This document shows positions 9,496 to 19,969 of a stretch of 64,000 nucleotides of DNA, one piece after another. Origin of the DNA: Halothiobacillus sp. (GTDB lineage: Bacteria; Pseudomonadota; Gammaproteobacteria; Halothiobacillales; Halothiobacillaceae); the NCBI GenBank assembly GCA_016278265.1, contig JADQCE010000002.1, positions 744,001-808,000 of the forward strand, in the 5' to 3' direction. The notes beneath the pieces are model-generated. The model saw only the letters and a program-made list of their open reading frames with translations. It was not told the origin of the DNA and did no database searches. Position numbers and translations under genes: made by a program. Position 1 is the first letter of the stretch; the number at the start of each line of letters is the position of its first letter.

Positions 9496-10986
9496 GTGTC
9501 CACGAGTGATACACAGCACCGCGGCGGGGATGCCGCCCTGATCAACGCCTCGATTGCCCGGCTGCGCGACGGACTGGTAGCCGGCGAGTACACCTCCGCC
9601 GACCTGGCGGCCGCGTTTGCCCAGCGCATCGAGACGATCGATCCGTCGCTCAACAGCTTGGTTAGTCGCGTCGAGCCGGTCGAGCCGGCATCGTCCACCG
9701 GACGGCTTGTCGGCATTCCCTATGTCCACAAGGACATCTTCTGTGCCAAGGGCACGCGCACCACTTGCGGTTCGCGGATGCTCGCCGATTGGGTCGCGCC
9801 TTACGACTCGACCGTGCACGAGCGCCTGAGTCGGAGCGGGGCGGTGCTGCTGGGCAAGTCCAACATGGATGAGTTCGCCATGGGCTCGTCCAACGAGAAC
9901 AGCTACTTCGGCGCGGTAGCCAATCCCTGGGATGTGAGCGCCGTGCCGGGTGGGTCGTCTGGCGGTTCGGCCGCGGCGGTCGGTGCGCGACTCGTGCCGT
10001 TTGCCACTGGTACCGACACGGGCGGTTCGATTCGCCAGCCGGCGGCCTTCTGCGGCGTGACCGGCATCAAGCCGACTTACGGGCGGGTGTCGCGTTACGG
10101 CATGATCGCCTATGCCTCGAGCTTCGATCAGGGTGGCGTGATTGCGAAATCGGCCGAGGATTGCGCACTGGTGCTCGGTGAGATGGCCGGCTTCGATGAA
10201 CGTGATTCCACCTCGGCCGACCGCCCCGTGCCGGATTACGTCGCCGGGCTGGACGAGTCGATCCGTGGCCTGCGGGTCGGTATTCCGAAACAGTGGTTCT
10301 CGGATGCGCTGGACCCGGCCGTGGGTGATGCCGTCTCGGCGGCGATCGACGAGTTGCGCGCCGCCGGTGCCGAAACCGTCGAGGTCGACCTGCCGGACGC
10401 CGACATCGCGCTGGCGGCCTACTACCTGCTCGCGCCGGCCGAGGCCTCCTCGAACCTGTCCCGTTTCGACGGCGTGCGCTTCGGCTACCGCTGCGAGGAC
10501 CCCAAGGACCTGCAGGATCTCTACGAGCGGACCCGCTCGGAGGGCTTCGGTTCGGAGGTCAAGCGCCGCATCCTGGTGGGCACCTATGCACTCTCGGCTG
10601 GCTACTACGACGCGTTCTACCGTCGCGCGCAGAAGGCCCGTCGTCTCGTGACCGACCACTTCCAGCGCGCCTTCGAACAGTGCGATGTGATCGCCGGTCC
10701 GGTGACGCCCACCCCGGCCTTCGACCGCGGCGCACACAGCGCCGATCCGGCCAAGATGTACCTCGAGGACATCTTCACCATCCCGGTGAACCTCGCCGGC
10801 CTGCCCGGCATGTCGGTGCCGGCCGGTTTCGTCGAGGGACGTCCGGTCGGCCTGCAGCTGATCGGCCGGCATTTCGACGAGGCGCGCCTGGTTAACGTCG
10901 CGCATCAGTATCAGCAGCGCGTGGACTGGCACGAGCGCATGCCGTCGCTCGCTGCCGACTCCGCCAACGACAACCGCGAAGGGTAA
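9496..10986 (+). CDS. gatA: Asp/Glu-tRNA amidotransferase subunit A (amidase)
   Basis: 496 residues from a GTG at 9496 preceded by AAGGGG; this start fits the family better than the upstream in-frame TTG. The amidase-signature triad is present: Lys in YVHKDIF, the cis-Ser in [11 protein letters not shown] and the nucleophilic Ser in [12 protein letters not shown]. GatA releases ammonia from glutamine and passes it to GatB. It lies 73 bases after gatC and 11 before gatB. Confidence 0.96.
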   Translation: MSTSDTQHRGGDAALINASIARLRDGLVAGEYTSADLAAAFAQRIETIDPSLNSLVSRVEPVEPASSTGRLVGIPYVHKDIFCAKGTRTTCGSRMLADWVAPYDSTVHERLSRSGAVLLGKSNMDEFAMGSSNENSYFGAVANPWDVSAVPGGSSGGSAAAVGARLVPFATGTDTGGSIRQPAAFCGVTGIKPTYGRVSRYGMIAYASSFDQGGVIAKSAEDCALVLGEMAGFDERDSTSADRPVPDYVAGLDESIRGLRVGIPKQWFSDALDPAVGDAVSAAIDELRAAGAETVEVDLPDADIALAAYYLLAPAEASSNLSRFDGVRFGYRCEDPKDLQDLYERTRSEGFGSEVKRRILVGTYALSAGYYDAFYRRAQKARRLVTDHFQRAFEQCDVIAGPVTPTPAFDRGAHSADPAKMYLEDIFTIPVNLAGLPGMSVPAGFVEGRPVGLQLIGRHFDEARLVNVAHQYQQRVDWHERMPSLAADSANDNREG

Positions 10987-10997
10987 GGACAGCACCA

Positions 10998-12467
10998 ATG
11001 AGTCAATTCGCAATCCCTTCGGGCTGGGAAGTGGTCATCGGCCTGGAGATCCACGCCCAGCTGGCGACCCGTTCCAAGATTTTCTCCGGGGCATCCACTG
11101 CCTTCGGTGCCGAGCCGAATGCGCAGGCCTGCGCCGTGGACCTCGGCTTGCCGGGCGTGCTGCCCGTGCTCAACGAGGGCGCGGTACGCATGGCCTCGTT
11201 GTTCGGGCTCGCCATCGACGCGGAGATTTCGCGGGTCTCGAGTTTCGACCGCAAGAATTACTTCTACCCCGATCTTCCCAAGGGTTACCAGACCACGCAG
11301 TTGGCCCGACCGATCGTGGTGGGCGGCTCGGTGACGGTAACCACCGGCGAGGGCAAGAAAGCGGGTGAACACACCATCCGCGTGACCCGCGCCCATCTCG
11401 AGGAGGATGCCGGCAAGTCGCTCCACGAGGATTTTCACGGCATGACCGGCATCGATCTAAACCGAGCCGGCACGCCCCTGATCGAGATCGTTTCCGAGCC
11501 GGACATGCGCAACCCCGAGCAGGCGGTCGCCTATGCCCGCAAGGTCCACGCGATCGTTCAGTATCTGGGCATCTGCGACGGCAACATGCAGGAGGGTTCG
11601 TTCCGGGTTGACGCCAACGTCTCCGTGCGCCCCGAAGGCGACGAGAAGTTGGGTACCCGCACCGAGGTCAAGAACGTCAACTCCTTCCGCTTTTTGCAGC
11701 GGGCGATCGAGTTCGAGATCGAACGCCAGATCGACCTGCTCGAGACCGGCGGCGAGGTGGTCCAGGCCACGCGCCTGTACGACCCGGATCGCGACGAGAC
11801 CCGCCTGATGCGTACCAAGGAAGAGGCGGACGACTACCGCTACTTCCCCTGCCCGGACCTGCTGCCGGTGGTCGTCGATGACGAGACCATCGAGTCCTGG
11901 CGTGCCGAATTGCCCGAGTTGCCGGATGCCAAGGCCGAGCGCTACCAGTCCGAGTACGGGCTGAGCGCGTATGACGCCGGCGTGCTCACCTCGAGCCGCG
12001 CCACCGCGGAGTACTTCGAGGCGGTCGTCGCCCGTGAGGGTGCGGATGCCAAGCTGGCGGCGAACTGGGTGATGGGCGAGGTCGCCGCACTGCTCAATCG
12101 TCTCGAGTGCGAGATCGGCGCGTGCCCGGTCCCGGCCGACAAACTGGCCGACCTGCTCGAACGGATTGCCGATGGCACGCTGTCGAACAAGCTTGGCCGC
12201 GAGGTCTTCGAGGCGCTGGCCGAGCAGGGTGGCTCGGTCGATGAGATCATCGAGGCACGCGGCCTCAAGCAGATCTCGGACACCGGTGCGATCGAGGCGA
12301 TGGTCGACGAGGTGATCGCCGCCAACCCCGGCCAGGTCGAGGCCTATCGGGGCGGCAAGGACAAGCTGTTCGGCTTTTTCGTCGGCCAGGTGATGAAGGC
12401 GGCCAAGGGCAAGGCCAATCCGCAGGCGGTCAACGACGTGCTCAAGCGCCGCCTGGCCGGGGATTGA
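10998..12467 (+). CDS. gatB: Asp/Glu-tRNA amidotransferase subunit B
   Basis: 489 residues. It begins [22 protein letters not shown], the GatB hallmark, followed by [16 protein letters not shown] and DINRAGTPL-like ([16 protein letters not shown]). The C-terminal tRNA-binding YqeY-like tail ends with [15 protein letters not shown]. It activates mischarged tRNA with ATP and transfers ammonia from GatA. Confidence 0.97.
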   Translation: MSQFAIPSGWEVVIGLEIHAQLATRSKIFSGASTAFGAEPNAQACAVDLGLPGVLPVLNEGAVRMASLFGLAIDAEISRVSSFDRKNYFYPDLPKGYQTTQLARPIVVGGSVTVTTGEGKKAGEHTIRVTRAHLEEDAGKSLHEDFHGMTGIDLNRAGTPLIEIVSEPDMRNPEQAVAYARKVHAIVQYLGICDGNMQEGSFRVDANVSVRPEGDEKLGTRTEVKNVNSFRFLQRAIEFEIERQIDLLETGGEVVQATRLYDPDRDETRLMRTKEEADDYRYFPCPDLLPVVVDDETIESWRAELPELPDAKAERYQSEYGLSAYDAGVLTSSRATAEYFEAVVAREGADAKLAANWVMGEVAALLNRLECEIGACPVPADKLADLLERIADGTLSNKLGREVFEALAEQGGSVDEIIEARGLKQISDTGAIEAMVDEVIAANPGQVEAYRGGKDKLFGFFVGQVMKAAKGKANPQAVNDVLKRRLAGD

Positions 12468-12496
12468 GCCATCGTGCAGCAACCCGGGGGAACCCC

Positions 12497-13462
12497 ATGA
12501 GCGAGATGACCGGCAAGTCCGAATCCATCGACTGGCACAGCCTGCCGCAGGGCGACGAGCTGTTCCGCTTTTCCTTCGAGGATGGGCGGGTGCGCGGGGT
12601 CTCCCTACGCTTGGAGTCCACCTGGCAGGCGGCGATCGAGAACCACGACTACCCGCCGGCGGTGGCGAGCCTGCTGGGGCAGGCCGTCGCCGGGGCCGTG
12701 CTGATGGTCGCAAGCCTCAAGTTCGAGGGGCGCCTCGTGATGCAGTTCGCCGGACACGGCCCGATTAGCCTGCTGGTGGTGCAGGTCACCTCCGACCGAC
12801 GCTTTCGCTGCATGGCCAAGTGGGACGATGACCGTCTTGCCGGCACGGGCGAGCATCTCGAGGATCAGCTTGGGCGTGGTCAACTTGTGCTGACGATCGA
12901 GCCCAAGGACGGTGCGCGCTACCAGTCGCTGGTGCCGATCGCCGGTGCCGGCCTGGAAAATGCCATCGAGGGGTATTTCCAACAGTCCGAGCAATTGCCT
13001 ACGCGGCTGGTCCTGGCGGCAGACGGCGAGGTGACCGCGGGCATGCTGATCCAGCAGATGCCCGAGACCGGTGGGATCGTGCCCACGACCGGGTCGGCAG
13101 CCGTCGAATTCGAACACGTGGGTAAGCTCGTGGATACCTTGGTCGGTGAGCAGGGACGTCGCGAGATGAGGCAGGTCTCGGCGCCGGAACTGCTGCACCG
13201 GCTGTTTCACCAGGAGGCGCTGCGCATTCACGACGTCGCCGGCGTGACGTTCAATTGCAGTTGCACCCGAGAGGGTGTCGGTCAGATGCTCACCGGCCTG
13301 GGTCGCGAAGAACTGGAAGCGACCCTCGACAGTGACGAGACACCGGGGATGGTCGAGATTCGTTGCGATTTCTGCGGCAGCCTGTATCGCTTCGACCGGG
13401 TCGACGTCGAGCAATTGCTCTCCAGTGATAGCGTCGAGCCGCCCGAGTCCACCCGTCACTGA
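12497..13462 (+). CDS. hslO: redox-regulated chaperone Hsp33
   Basis: 321 residues from the ATG at 12497, preceded by a GGGGGAA box. It is a cytoplasmic holdase switched on by oxidative unfolding. The C-terminal zinc-binding thiols are intact: FNCSCTREGV (CxC) and EIRCDFCGSLY (CxxC). The N-terminal domain shows the VRGVSLRLESTW and LLGQAVAGAVLM segments. An in-frame start at 12464 overlaps gatB and is less likely. It follows gatB by 29 bases, so co-transcription is plausible. Confidence 0.95.
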   Translation: MSEMTGKSESIDWHSLPQGDELFRFSFEDGRVRGVSLRLESTWQAAIENHDYPPAVASLLGQAVAGAVLMVASLKFEGRLVMQFAGHGPISLLVVQVTSDRRFRCMAKWDDDRLAGTGEHLEDQLGRGQLVLTIEPKDGARYQSLVPIAGAGLENAIEGYFQQSEQLPTRLVLAADGEVTAGMLIQQMPETGGIVPTTGSAAVEFEHVGKLVDTLVGEQGRREMRQVSAPELLHRLFHQEALRIHDVAGVTFNCSCTREGVGQMLTGLGREELEATLDSDETPGMVEIRCDFCGSLYRFDRVDVEQLLSSDSVEPPESTRH

Positions 13463-13555
13463 ATCCGGTCATGCTGCCGTCTGGCCGGCAGTCGTGAACG
13501 CGGCCATACTGGATGTTATTCCCGGCCTGTCCCTGAAGATCACCCGGTGTATCGC

Positions 13556-16500
13556 ATGACGTCCGGTCTCGCCTCCGACACCTCCCCCCATCTTGATGCC
13601 CCCGTCGATCCGGTGATCGACGAGGTGTCGCTCGATACCCTCTTTGGCGAAGTTCGTCGCCATATCCTCGACCGCCAACACCCGATTTCGGGGCTACTGC
13701 CGGCCAGCACCGCGGTGACCGCCCATGGCGACTACACCGACGCCTGGGTGCGCGATAACGTCTACAGCATCCTGGGCCCCTGGGCGCTTGGCATCGCTTG
13801 CCGTCGCGGCGGGCAATCGGCCCAGGCCTTCGAGCTCGAACAGGCGGTGGTCCGCAACATGCGCGGGTTGCTGCTGGCCATGATGCGTCAGGCCGATCGG
13901 GTCGAGCGGTTCAAGCACAGCCTCAACCCGATCGATGCGCTGCATGCCAAGTACGACACCGCGACCGGCGAGGCCGTGGTAGGTGACGAGGAGTGGGGAC
14001 ACCTGCAACTGGACGCCACTTCGCTGTTTGTGCTGATGCTGGTGCAGATGACCGCGGGCGGCCTGACGATCGTGCAGGGTCGTGACGAGGTGGATTTCAT
14101 CCAGAACCTCATCTGGTACCTGTCTCGGGCGTACGTGATCCCCGACTACGGGATCTGGGAGCGTGGCAACAAGATCAACCACGGTGTGCGTGAACTCAAT
14201 GCCAGTTCACTCGGCCTGGTGCTGGCTGCGCTGGAGGCGGCCGACGGCTTCGATCTGTTCGGCGAACAGGGTGATGACGCCAGTCGATTGCAGGTGGTGC
14301 CCGATGATATCGCCCGGGTGCAGCAGTGTCTGGATTCCATCCTCCCCCGGGAATCGGCCTCAAAGGAAATCGATTCAGCACTGCTCGCCGTGATCGGATT
14401 TCCGGCCTTCGCCGCCGGTGACAAGGCCGAGGAGGTGGGTGAGCGCATCGAGACACGGCTGGCCGGGCGCTACGGATACAAGCGCTTTCTGCGCGACGGA
14501 CACCAGACCGCGATCGAGGATGAAACCAAGCTTCACTACGAGCCGGAGGAACTTGAGGCCTTTGCCCGCATCGAGTGCGAGTGGCCGTTGTTTTTCACCT
14601 ATCGGCTGATCAATGCCTGTTTTCGCGGGGATCGCGCGGCGGCCATGTCTATTCATCGGCAGATCCAGCAGGTGGCGGTCTGCGAATGCGGCGCACCGGT
14701 GTTGCCCGAGCTCTATTACGTGCCGGCCGAGTCGATCGAGACCGAGCGTGACGCCCCCGGCTCTGCCGATCGCCTCGCGAATGAAAACCGACCGCTGGTC
14801 TGGGCCCAGAGCCTGTGGGTGGTCGGTCGGTTGTTACTGGCGGGACGTATTCAACCGCGCGACATGGATCCCATCGGTCGTCATCGGCCTCGGGGGGAAA
14901 CCCCCAGTCCCGAGATCAACGTGGCGCTGCTGGCCCAGACGCCGTCAGTGGCCGAGCGGCTCGAGGCGGCCGGCATTGCGCCGATCTCGTGGCCGGACCG
15001 GACCCGGACGGGCACGATTCCGGCCGACGTCCTGGTCGAGCGACTGGCCTCGGTGGGTGCGAATGCGCGCCTTGCGCTGACGGGGCGTCCCAGGCGTCGC
15101 CTGCTGGGCCTGTCGGCAGGCCGGGTGATCGCCTCCGACGAGGGCGATGTCGCGGTGATCCCGGCCCTGTTCGACACGAATACCTTCCTCCTTGGACGTG
15201 ATACCGAATTACTGGTCCACGAGATTCGTACCAGCCTTTCCTACCTGGCCCGGTATGCCCGCGGTCCGGGTCGCCCGCTATGGGCGATTCCGGTCTTTGA
15301 CTGGATGCTCGACGGGCCGGGGGGCGCGACGGTGTTGGCATTTTTCGACCAGCTTTCGAGCGGCCGGGTTGACGGGGTTCGTGTCGAGCGCCTGGACGCG
15401 TTGGTTGAGGGCGCGGCGAGGTGGCAATTACCCGGCGAGCTCATTGACGCGCCCACCGAGCAACCCGTCCCTGACGGTCAATGGGATTGGGGGGGTGATG
15501 TCGATGCCATTGCCGCCGAGCTGGGCGAGACTCATTCTCTCGACGAGCTGATCGGGGCATTCGGGCGTATCACCGCGCTGGATGAACGGCTGGCGTTGCT
15601 CGAATGGCTGGGGCAGGGGGCGTTGTCTCCCGAGCAGACGTTTGCCGATGTCGACGGCGAGTTGCGCGACTGGAAAGGTCATTGCGTCGCCTTGTTACGG
15701 CTCGCACAGAGGGTGGGTGCTTGGCGGGTAATGCGCCTGGCGGCCGATCTCGCCGGCGTGGTCGACGGGTTCCTCGAGGTCGCCTTGATGGATCTGGTCG
15801 TACGGCAGAAACGGCTCGCCGTGGGTCGTTCCTACAGCCGCTCGGCCGTCATCGACGCGCCGATCTCGAACCGCGAGATCCTGCGACGGATACACGCCTA
15901 TTGCGATGACGATGCACGGGAACGGTCCCTGACCCAGGAGCTCGTGATTCACCTTGGTGCCTGGTTGCGTGCCGAGCCGGACCTGTTCTGCAACGTGATC
16001 ACTCTGCGCACCGGACCGCTGCTGCAGATCCTGGTGGCCCTGCGGGCCCGTGAGGCGGCGATCCCGCCATCGCAGGCGCTGGATGACCTTGTCGGCATGG
16101 CGCCGCACGCCTTGCGCGACCGGCTGCGCGAGGCGATCGACTGGCGCGATCAACCCGAACGGCTCGAGGCGTTGCATCGACGAGATACCGCCCGCCTGTC
16201 GAACGAGCCGATCGGGGGCGAGGTGGCCACCTCGCCGGTCGCTTCGGTTCTGGATCGACATGGGTCGGGAGACGGCGGGGCTGAGCATGATGCGGCACGC
16301 TCGGTGGACTGGTACCACCGTCGTGAGATCGGCGGGGCGATGAGTCGGTTGCCGGAACGCTTTTACGAAGGGGTCTGGGGCTTGCTCGGTCACGTTCCGG
16401 CGTTGGTGATCGGCAACCGCTTCGATCCGCGCAATGTGCTCGACAGCGCGCTTTATCGCGGCCAATCGACCGCCCGTGAGCGCAACTTCGCCCTGGCCGT

Positions 16501-16846
16501 CGAGCATCGGCTCAATCGAATCGAGGCACCCGAATACCGTGAATTGAACGTCGAGGCGATCGCGGCGCTGACCGAGGTCGTGGCGCAAGCTCCGGAGCTG
16601 TCGATCGAGGAACCGCTGGTGCTCGACGTGGTGATCGGTCACGCCGTGCGTCTGGCCTGGCTCCATGAGCACCCTGATGACGAGGGGCGCTACGACGAGT
16701 CACGGGCAGATGCCTGGCAAGCCTTCTACCATCGGTCGCCTCAGGCCGTGGCCCACTGGGTGGGCGCGGCCCTGGATTACTTGCTCATGGCCGACGTCGA
16801 ATCGGCGAGTGTGACAGAGGATGCCGGCGATGATTCTTGCGGGTGA
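13556..16846 (+). CDS. phosphorylase kinase alpha/beta-subunit homologue (GH15-like, KPBB family)
   Basis: 1096 residues, nearly as long as the eukaryotic regulatory subunits (about 1100-1240) and similar to them along the length. The N-terminal GH15-like (alpha6/alpha6) domain spans about 30-450 with GDYTDAWVRDNVYSI, WGHLQLDATSL, PDYGIWERGNKINHG, ELNASSLGLVLAALEA, RFLRDGH and ECEWPLFFTY. The C-terminal KPBB-type region (about 660-1070) has QKRLAVGR, LTQELVIHLGAWLRAEPDLF, LPERFYEGVW and VEHRLNRIEAPEYRELNVEA. The Glu of IWERG may be the GH15 general acid; I cannot place the base. In animals these subunits regulate a kinase on glycogen phosphorylase. No such kinase is here, and the bacterial role is unknown. 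It overlaps glk by 17 bases. The alternative start is GTG 13547. Confidence 0.85.
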   Translation: MTSGLASDTSPHLDAPVDPVIDEVSLDTLFGEVRRHILDRQHPISGLLPASTAVTAHGDYTDAWVRDNVYSILGPWALGIACRRGGQSAQAFELEQAVVRNMRGLLLAMMRQADRVERFKHSLNPIDALHAKYDTATGEAVVGDEEWGHLQLDATSLFVLMLVQMTAGGLTIVQGRDEVDFIQNLIWYLSRAYVIPDYGIWERGNKINHGVRELNASSLGLVLAALEAADGFDLFGEQGDDASRLQVVPDDIARVQQCLDSILPRESASKEIDSALLAVIGFPAFAAGDKAEEVGERIETRLAGRYGYKRFLRDGHQTAIEDETKLHYEPEELEAFARIECEWPLFFTYRLINACFRGDRAAAMSIHRQIQQVAVCECGAPVLPELYYVPAESIETERDAPGSADRLANENRPLVWAQSLWVVGRLLLAGRIQPRDMDPIGRHRPRGETPSPEINVALLAQTPSVAERLEAAGIAPISWPDRTRTGTIPADVLVERLASVGANARLALTGRPRRRLLGLSAGRVIASDEGDVAVIPALFDTNTFLLGRDTELLVHEIRTSLSYLARYARGPGRPLWAIPVFDWMLDGPGGATVLAFFDQLSSGRVDGVRVERLDALVEGAARWQLPGELIDAPTEQPVPDGQWDWGGDVDAIAAELGETHSLDELIGAFGRITALDERLALLEWLGQGALSPEQTFADVDGELRDWKGHCVALLRLAQRVGAWRVMRLAADLAGVVDGFLEVALMDLVVRQKRLAVGRSYSRSAVIDAPISNREILRRIHAYCDDDARERSLTQELVIHLGAWLRAEPDLFCNVITLRTGPLLQILVALRAREAAIPPSQALDDLVGMAPHALRDRLREAIDWRDQPERLEALHRRDTARLSNEPIGGEVATSPVASVLDRHGSGDGGAEHDAARSVDWYHRREIGGAMSRLPERFYEGVWGLLGHVPALVIGNRFDPRNVLDSALYRGQSTARERNFALAVEHRLNRIEAPEYRELNVEAIAALTEVVAQAPELSIEEPLVLDVVIGHAVRLAWLHEHPDDEGRYDESRADAWQAFYHRSPQAVAHWVGAALDYLLMADVESASVTEDAGDDSCG

Positions 16847-17849
16847 CATCGGCGGGACAAGTTCGCGCCTGGCACTGTTTGCCGCCGGTGAGCCAGCGGC
16901 TCGATTCAAGCAGACCCTGCCCAGTCGGGATTACGCGGATTTTTCCGCGTTGCTGTCGGCCTTCCTCGACCTAGCCGGTCGGCACGACCACGGGAAAATC
17001 GAGGCGGCGGCGTTCGGCATCGCGGGCCCGGTGCAGGGCGAGGGCGCCGATGCTCGGGTGCAGGCCACCAACCTGCCCTGGACCTTGTCGGGGGCGGCGA
17101 TTGGCCAAGCCCTCGGCGGCGCGCGGGTGCGGCTGGCCAATGACCTGATCGCCGTTGGTCTGGGCGCGCTGGCAAGCCCGCTCGACCGACGGGTCAATCT
17201 CAATCCCGAGGCCACGCCGGCCGCAGGGCACGCCGCCGTGATCGCGCCGGGCACCGGGCTGGGCGAAGCCCTGTTCTTCCATGACGGGCAATGCCACCAC
17301 CCCATGCCGAGCGAAGGCGGGCATTGCGATTTCGGACCCAACGACGAACGCGAGGCGGCGTTGCTGAGTTACCTGCGTGGGCGGTTCGGTGGTCACGTCA
17401 GTTACGAGCGCATTCTCAGTGGCGACGGCTTTTCCTCGCTCTACGCCTTTGCGCGCCACGCGGAGCTTGGGCGGCCGGCCCCGGGTGCCGATGGACAACT
17501 GTCGGCGGCATCGGACCCCAACGCCCTGATCACGCAGTGGGCGAATCGCGGCGAGGACGAATGCGCGGTGATCGCCTGTCGACTGTTCGCCCGGATTCTT
17601 GGCGCGGAGGCCGGCAACCTGGCGCTCAAGTCGCTGCCGACCGGTGGGGTCTTCCTCGCCGGTGCCATCGTCGGACATATCTTGCCGTTCCTGCGCGACC
17701 AGACGCTGGAGGGCTTTCTGGACAAGGGAAGGTTTGCGACCATGCTCGGCCGTATGCCTTTGTGGGTGGTTGCCGACGGCGGACTCGGTCTGGCCGGCGC
17801 CCGACAACTCGCCGAGCAGGAGATGGCTTCAAGCAGGGGAGAACGATGA
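16830..17849 (+). CDS. glk: glucokinase
   Basis: 339 residues from the ATG at 16830, which has AGAGG nine bases upstream; the ATG at 16821 abuts that box. It phosphorylates glucose with ATP. Visible are the phosphate motif LAGDIGGTSSRLALF, FGIAGPVQGEGAD, the active-site stretch VRLANDLIAVGLG, IAPGTGLGEALF, SEGGHCDFGP and the C-terminal PTGGVFLAGAIVGHILP. It overlaps the phosphorylase-kinase-like gene by 17 bases and thiE by four (ATGA). This coupling suggests that free glucose from storage polysaccharide is its substrate. Confidence 0.93.
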   Translation: MILAGDIGGTSSRLALFAAGEPAARFKQTLPSRDYADFSALLSAFLDLAGRHDHGKIEAAAFGIAGPVQGEGADARVQATNLPWTLSGAAIGQALGGARVRLANDLIAVGLGALASPLDRRVNLNPEATPAAGHAAVIAPGTGLGEALFFHDGQCHHPMPSEGGHCDFGPNDEREAALLSYLRGRFGGHVSYERILSGDGFSSLYAFARHAELGRPAPGADGQLSAASDPNALITQWANRGEDECAVIACRLFARILGAEAGNLALKSLPTGGVFLAGAIVGHILPFLRDQTLEGFLDKGRFATMLGRMPLWVVADGGLGLAGARQLAEQEMASSRGER

Positions 17850-18556
17850 GCCGGGGTGAGCTGAACGGACTGTACGTGATCACCGACACCACCCGGTTTC
17901 AGCGTGAGGCGTTGGTCGAGGCGGTGAGCGAGGCCATTCAGGGCGGGGCAAGGATCATCCAGTATCGGGACAAGAGCACGGATGCCGCGCGGCGACGTGA
18001 CGAGGCGGCAGCGCTCGCCGAGCTTTGCCGGCATCACGATCGTGTCTTTATCGTCAACGACGACGTGGCGTTGGCCACCGAGGTCGGTGCCGACGGCGTG
18101 CATCTCGGTCGCGAGGATGCCCCGTTGACCGATACGCGGGCCCGTTTCGAGGCCGCCGGGCTCGATGCGATCATTGGTGTGTCTTGCTATGCTGACCGGC
18201 TTCGGGCCGAACGCGCCGCGGCCGAAGGTGCCGATTACCTGGCCTTCGGGGCGATGTTTCCGTCGCCCACCAAGCCGCATGCCCCCGGCGCCCCCGCGGA
18301 CGTACTCGGCTGGGCCCGGGAGCGGCTCGGCCGCCCCGTCTGCGGCATCGGTGGTATCACGGCGGCGAACGTGGGCGATCTGATGCCGCATCGGCCCGAC
18401 ATGATCGCGGTGATCAGCGAGGTGTTCGCCGCCCCCGACATCCGGGCCGCCGCCGAGTCTCTGACGTGGGCCATGGCGGCCGGCCGGGCTCAATCCCTTG
18501 CCCAATCCCTGGCTCAACCCAATTCAAGAACCAACCACGATCCGGAGAATCCCTAG
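17846..18556 (+). CDS. thiE: thiamine-phosphate synthase
   Basis: 236 residues starting at the ATG that overlaps the glk stop. It joins hydroxymethylpyrimidine diphosphate with thiazole phosphate to make thiamine phosphate. Family motifs: LYVITD, ARIIQYRDKS, FIVNDDVALATEVGADGVHLGR, IGVSCYA, GADYLAFGAMFPSPTKPHA and VCGIGGITAANV. The last 25 or so residues (RAQSLAQSLAQPNSRT) are a low-complexity repeat tail. The stop codon directly abuts the hemL ATG. Confidence 0.94.
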   Translation: MSRGELNGLYVITDTTRFQREALVEAVSEAIQGGARIIQYRDKSTDAARRRDEAAALAELCRHHDRVFIVNDDVALATEVGADGVHLGREDAPLTDTRARFEAAGLDAIIGVSCYADRLRAERAAAEGADYLAFGAMFPSPTKPHAPGAPADVLGWARERLGRPVCGIGGITAANVGDLMPHRPDMIAVISEVFAAPDIRAAAESLTWAMAAGRAQSLAQSLAQPNSRTNHDPENP

Positions 18557-19846
18557 ATGACCGCATCTAACCACGAGCTGTTCGAACGTGCCCAGGCCCA
18601 CATCCCCGGCGGGGTGAATTCGCCGGTGCGTGCCTTTGGCTCGGTCGGCGGCGATCCCGTCTTCGTCAAGCGGGCCGAGGGCGCGCGCTTTTTCGACGAG
18701 AACGACAATGCCTACATCGATTACGTCGGCTCCTGGGGGCCGATGATCCTGGGGCACGCGCACCCCGACGTGATCGAGGCGGTCCGTGAGGCGGCAAAGA
18801 GTGGTCTGTCCTTTGGCGCGCCTACGGTCAGTGAAACCCGCATGGCCGATCTGCTTTGTGAGTTGGTGCCGTCGATGGACATGGTACGCCTGACCTCCTC
18901 GGGCACCGAGGCGACCATGAGCGCGATCCGGCTGGCCCGCGGGTTTACCCAGCGCGACCGGATCGTCAAGTTCCAGGGTAACTACCACGGCCATTCCGAT
19001 TCGCTGTTGGTCGAGGCCGGCTCGGGGGCACTGACCCATGGCGTGCCGAGTTCGCCGGGTGTGCCCAAGGCGTTTGCCGACCTGACCACCACGGTCGAGT
19101 ACAACAATCTCGAGCAGGTGCGCGAGGTGTTCGCCGAGGTCGGTGACGAGGTCGCCGCAATCATTGTCGAGCCGGTGGTCGGCAACATGAACTGCATCCC
19201 GCCGGAGCCGGGTTTCCTCGAGGGCCTGCGCCACGTCTGCGACGAGTACGGCGCGGTGCTGATCTTCGACGAAGTGATGACCGGGTTCCGCGTCGCTCTG
19301 GGCGGGGCGCAAGCGCACTACGGCATCAAGCCGGATCTCACCACCATGGGCAAGGTAATCGGCGGCGGCATGCCGGTGGGTGCCTTCGGTGGTCGACGCG
19401 AGATCATGGAAATGATCTCACCGATGGGTCCGGTTTATCACGCGGGCACGTTGTCCGGTAACCCGATGGCCATGGCGGCCGGCGTCAAGACGCTCGAATT
19501 GATCAGTGTGCCCGGTTTCTTCGACGTGCTGACCCGACGCACCCAAGCACTCTGTGATGGCTTGTCGGCCGCCGCGAAGGCGCATGGTATCTCGATGATC
19601 ACCCAGAACGTGGGCGGCATGTTCGGGCTGTTCTTCACCGACAAGGACCGGGTTGCCAACTTTAATGACGCGACCGCCTGCGACAAGGAGGCCTTCAAGG
19701 CCTTCTTTCACGGCATGCTCTACGAGGGTGTGTACTTCGCGCCGTCGTCTTTTGAGGCAGGGTTTGTCTCGATGGCGCATGGCGAGGCGGAGATCGACGA
19801 GACGATCGCCGCTGCCGAGCGTGTGCTCGCCCGCATGGCGGGTTGA
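18557..19846 (+). CDS. hemL: glutamate-1-semialdehyde 2,1-aminomutase
   Basis: 429 residues. A PLP enzyme that makes 5-aminolevulinate from glutamate-1-semialdehyde, the second step of the C5 haem pathway; hemA (first step) is at 58119. Motifs: [57 protein letters not shown] and the Schiff-base Lys in [18 protein letters not shown]. It directly follows thiE with no gap and is closed by a strong terminator. Confidence 0.96.
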   Translation: MTASNHELFERAQAHIPGGVNSPVRAFGSVGGDPVFVKRAEGARFFDENDNAYIDYVGSWGPMILGHAHPDVIEAVREAAKSGLSFGAPTVSETRMADLLCELVPSMDMVRLTSSGTEATMSAIRLARGFTQRDRIVKFQGNYHGHSDSLLVEAGSGALTHGVPSSPGVPKAFADLTTTVEYNNLEQVREVFAEVGDEVAAIIVEPVVGNMNCIPPEPGFLEGLRHVCDEYGAVLIFDEVMTGFRVALGGAQAHYGIKPDLTTMGKVIGGGMPVGAFGGRREIMEMISPMGPVYHAGTLSGNPMAMAAGVKTLELISVPGFFDVLTRRTQALCDGLSAAAKAHGISMITQNVGGMFGLFFTDKDRVANFNDATACDKEAFKAFFHGMLYEGVYFAPSSFEAGFVSMAHGEAEIDETIAAAERVLARMAG

Positions 19847-19881
19847 ATACCCTGCGCCCGCTTTGCGGGGCCATGCAGTAA

Positions 19882-19916
19882 AAAAGGTCGCCGGAACGAG
19901 GTTCCGGCGACCTTTT
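19882..19916. terminator. bidirectional Rho-independent terminator
   Basis: Sixteen-base perfect stem starting AAAAGGTCGCC and ending GGCGACCTTTT, three-base loop (19898-19900). The A and T runs on both sides allow it to serve hemL (plus) and the convergent PTS operon (minus), whose last gene ends at 19970. Confidence 0.9.
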
Positions 19917-19969
19917 AACGTCTGTGGGGCCGAAGTGGACTTCGTGCCCGGTCGGCGAAGCGGTTTGCC

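Noticed and set aside
9412-11013. 533-residue minus-strand frame across gatA
   Set aside because: Antisense shadow of gatA; no recognisable domain, rich in Arg, His and Val as expected of a reversed frame.
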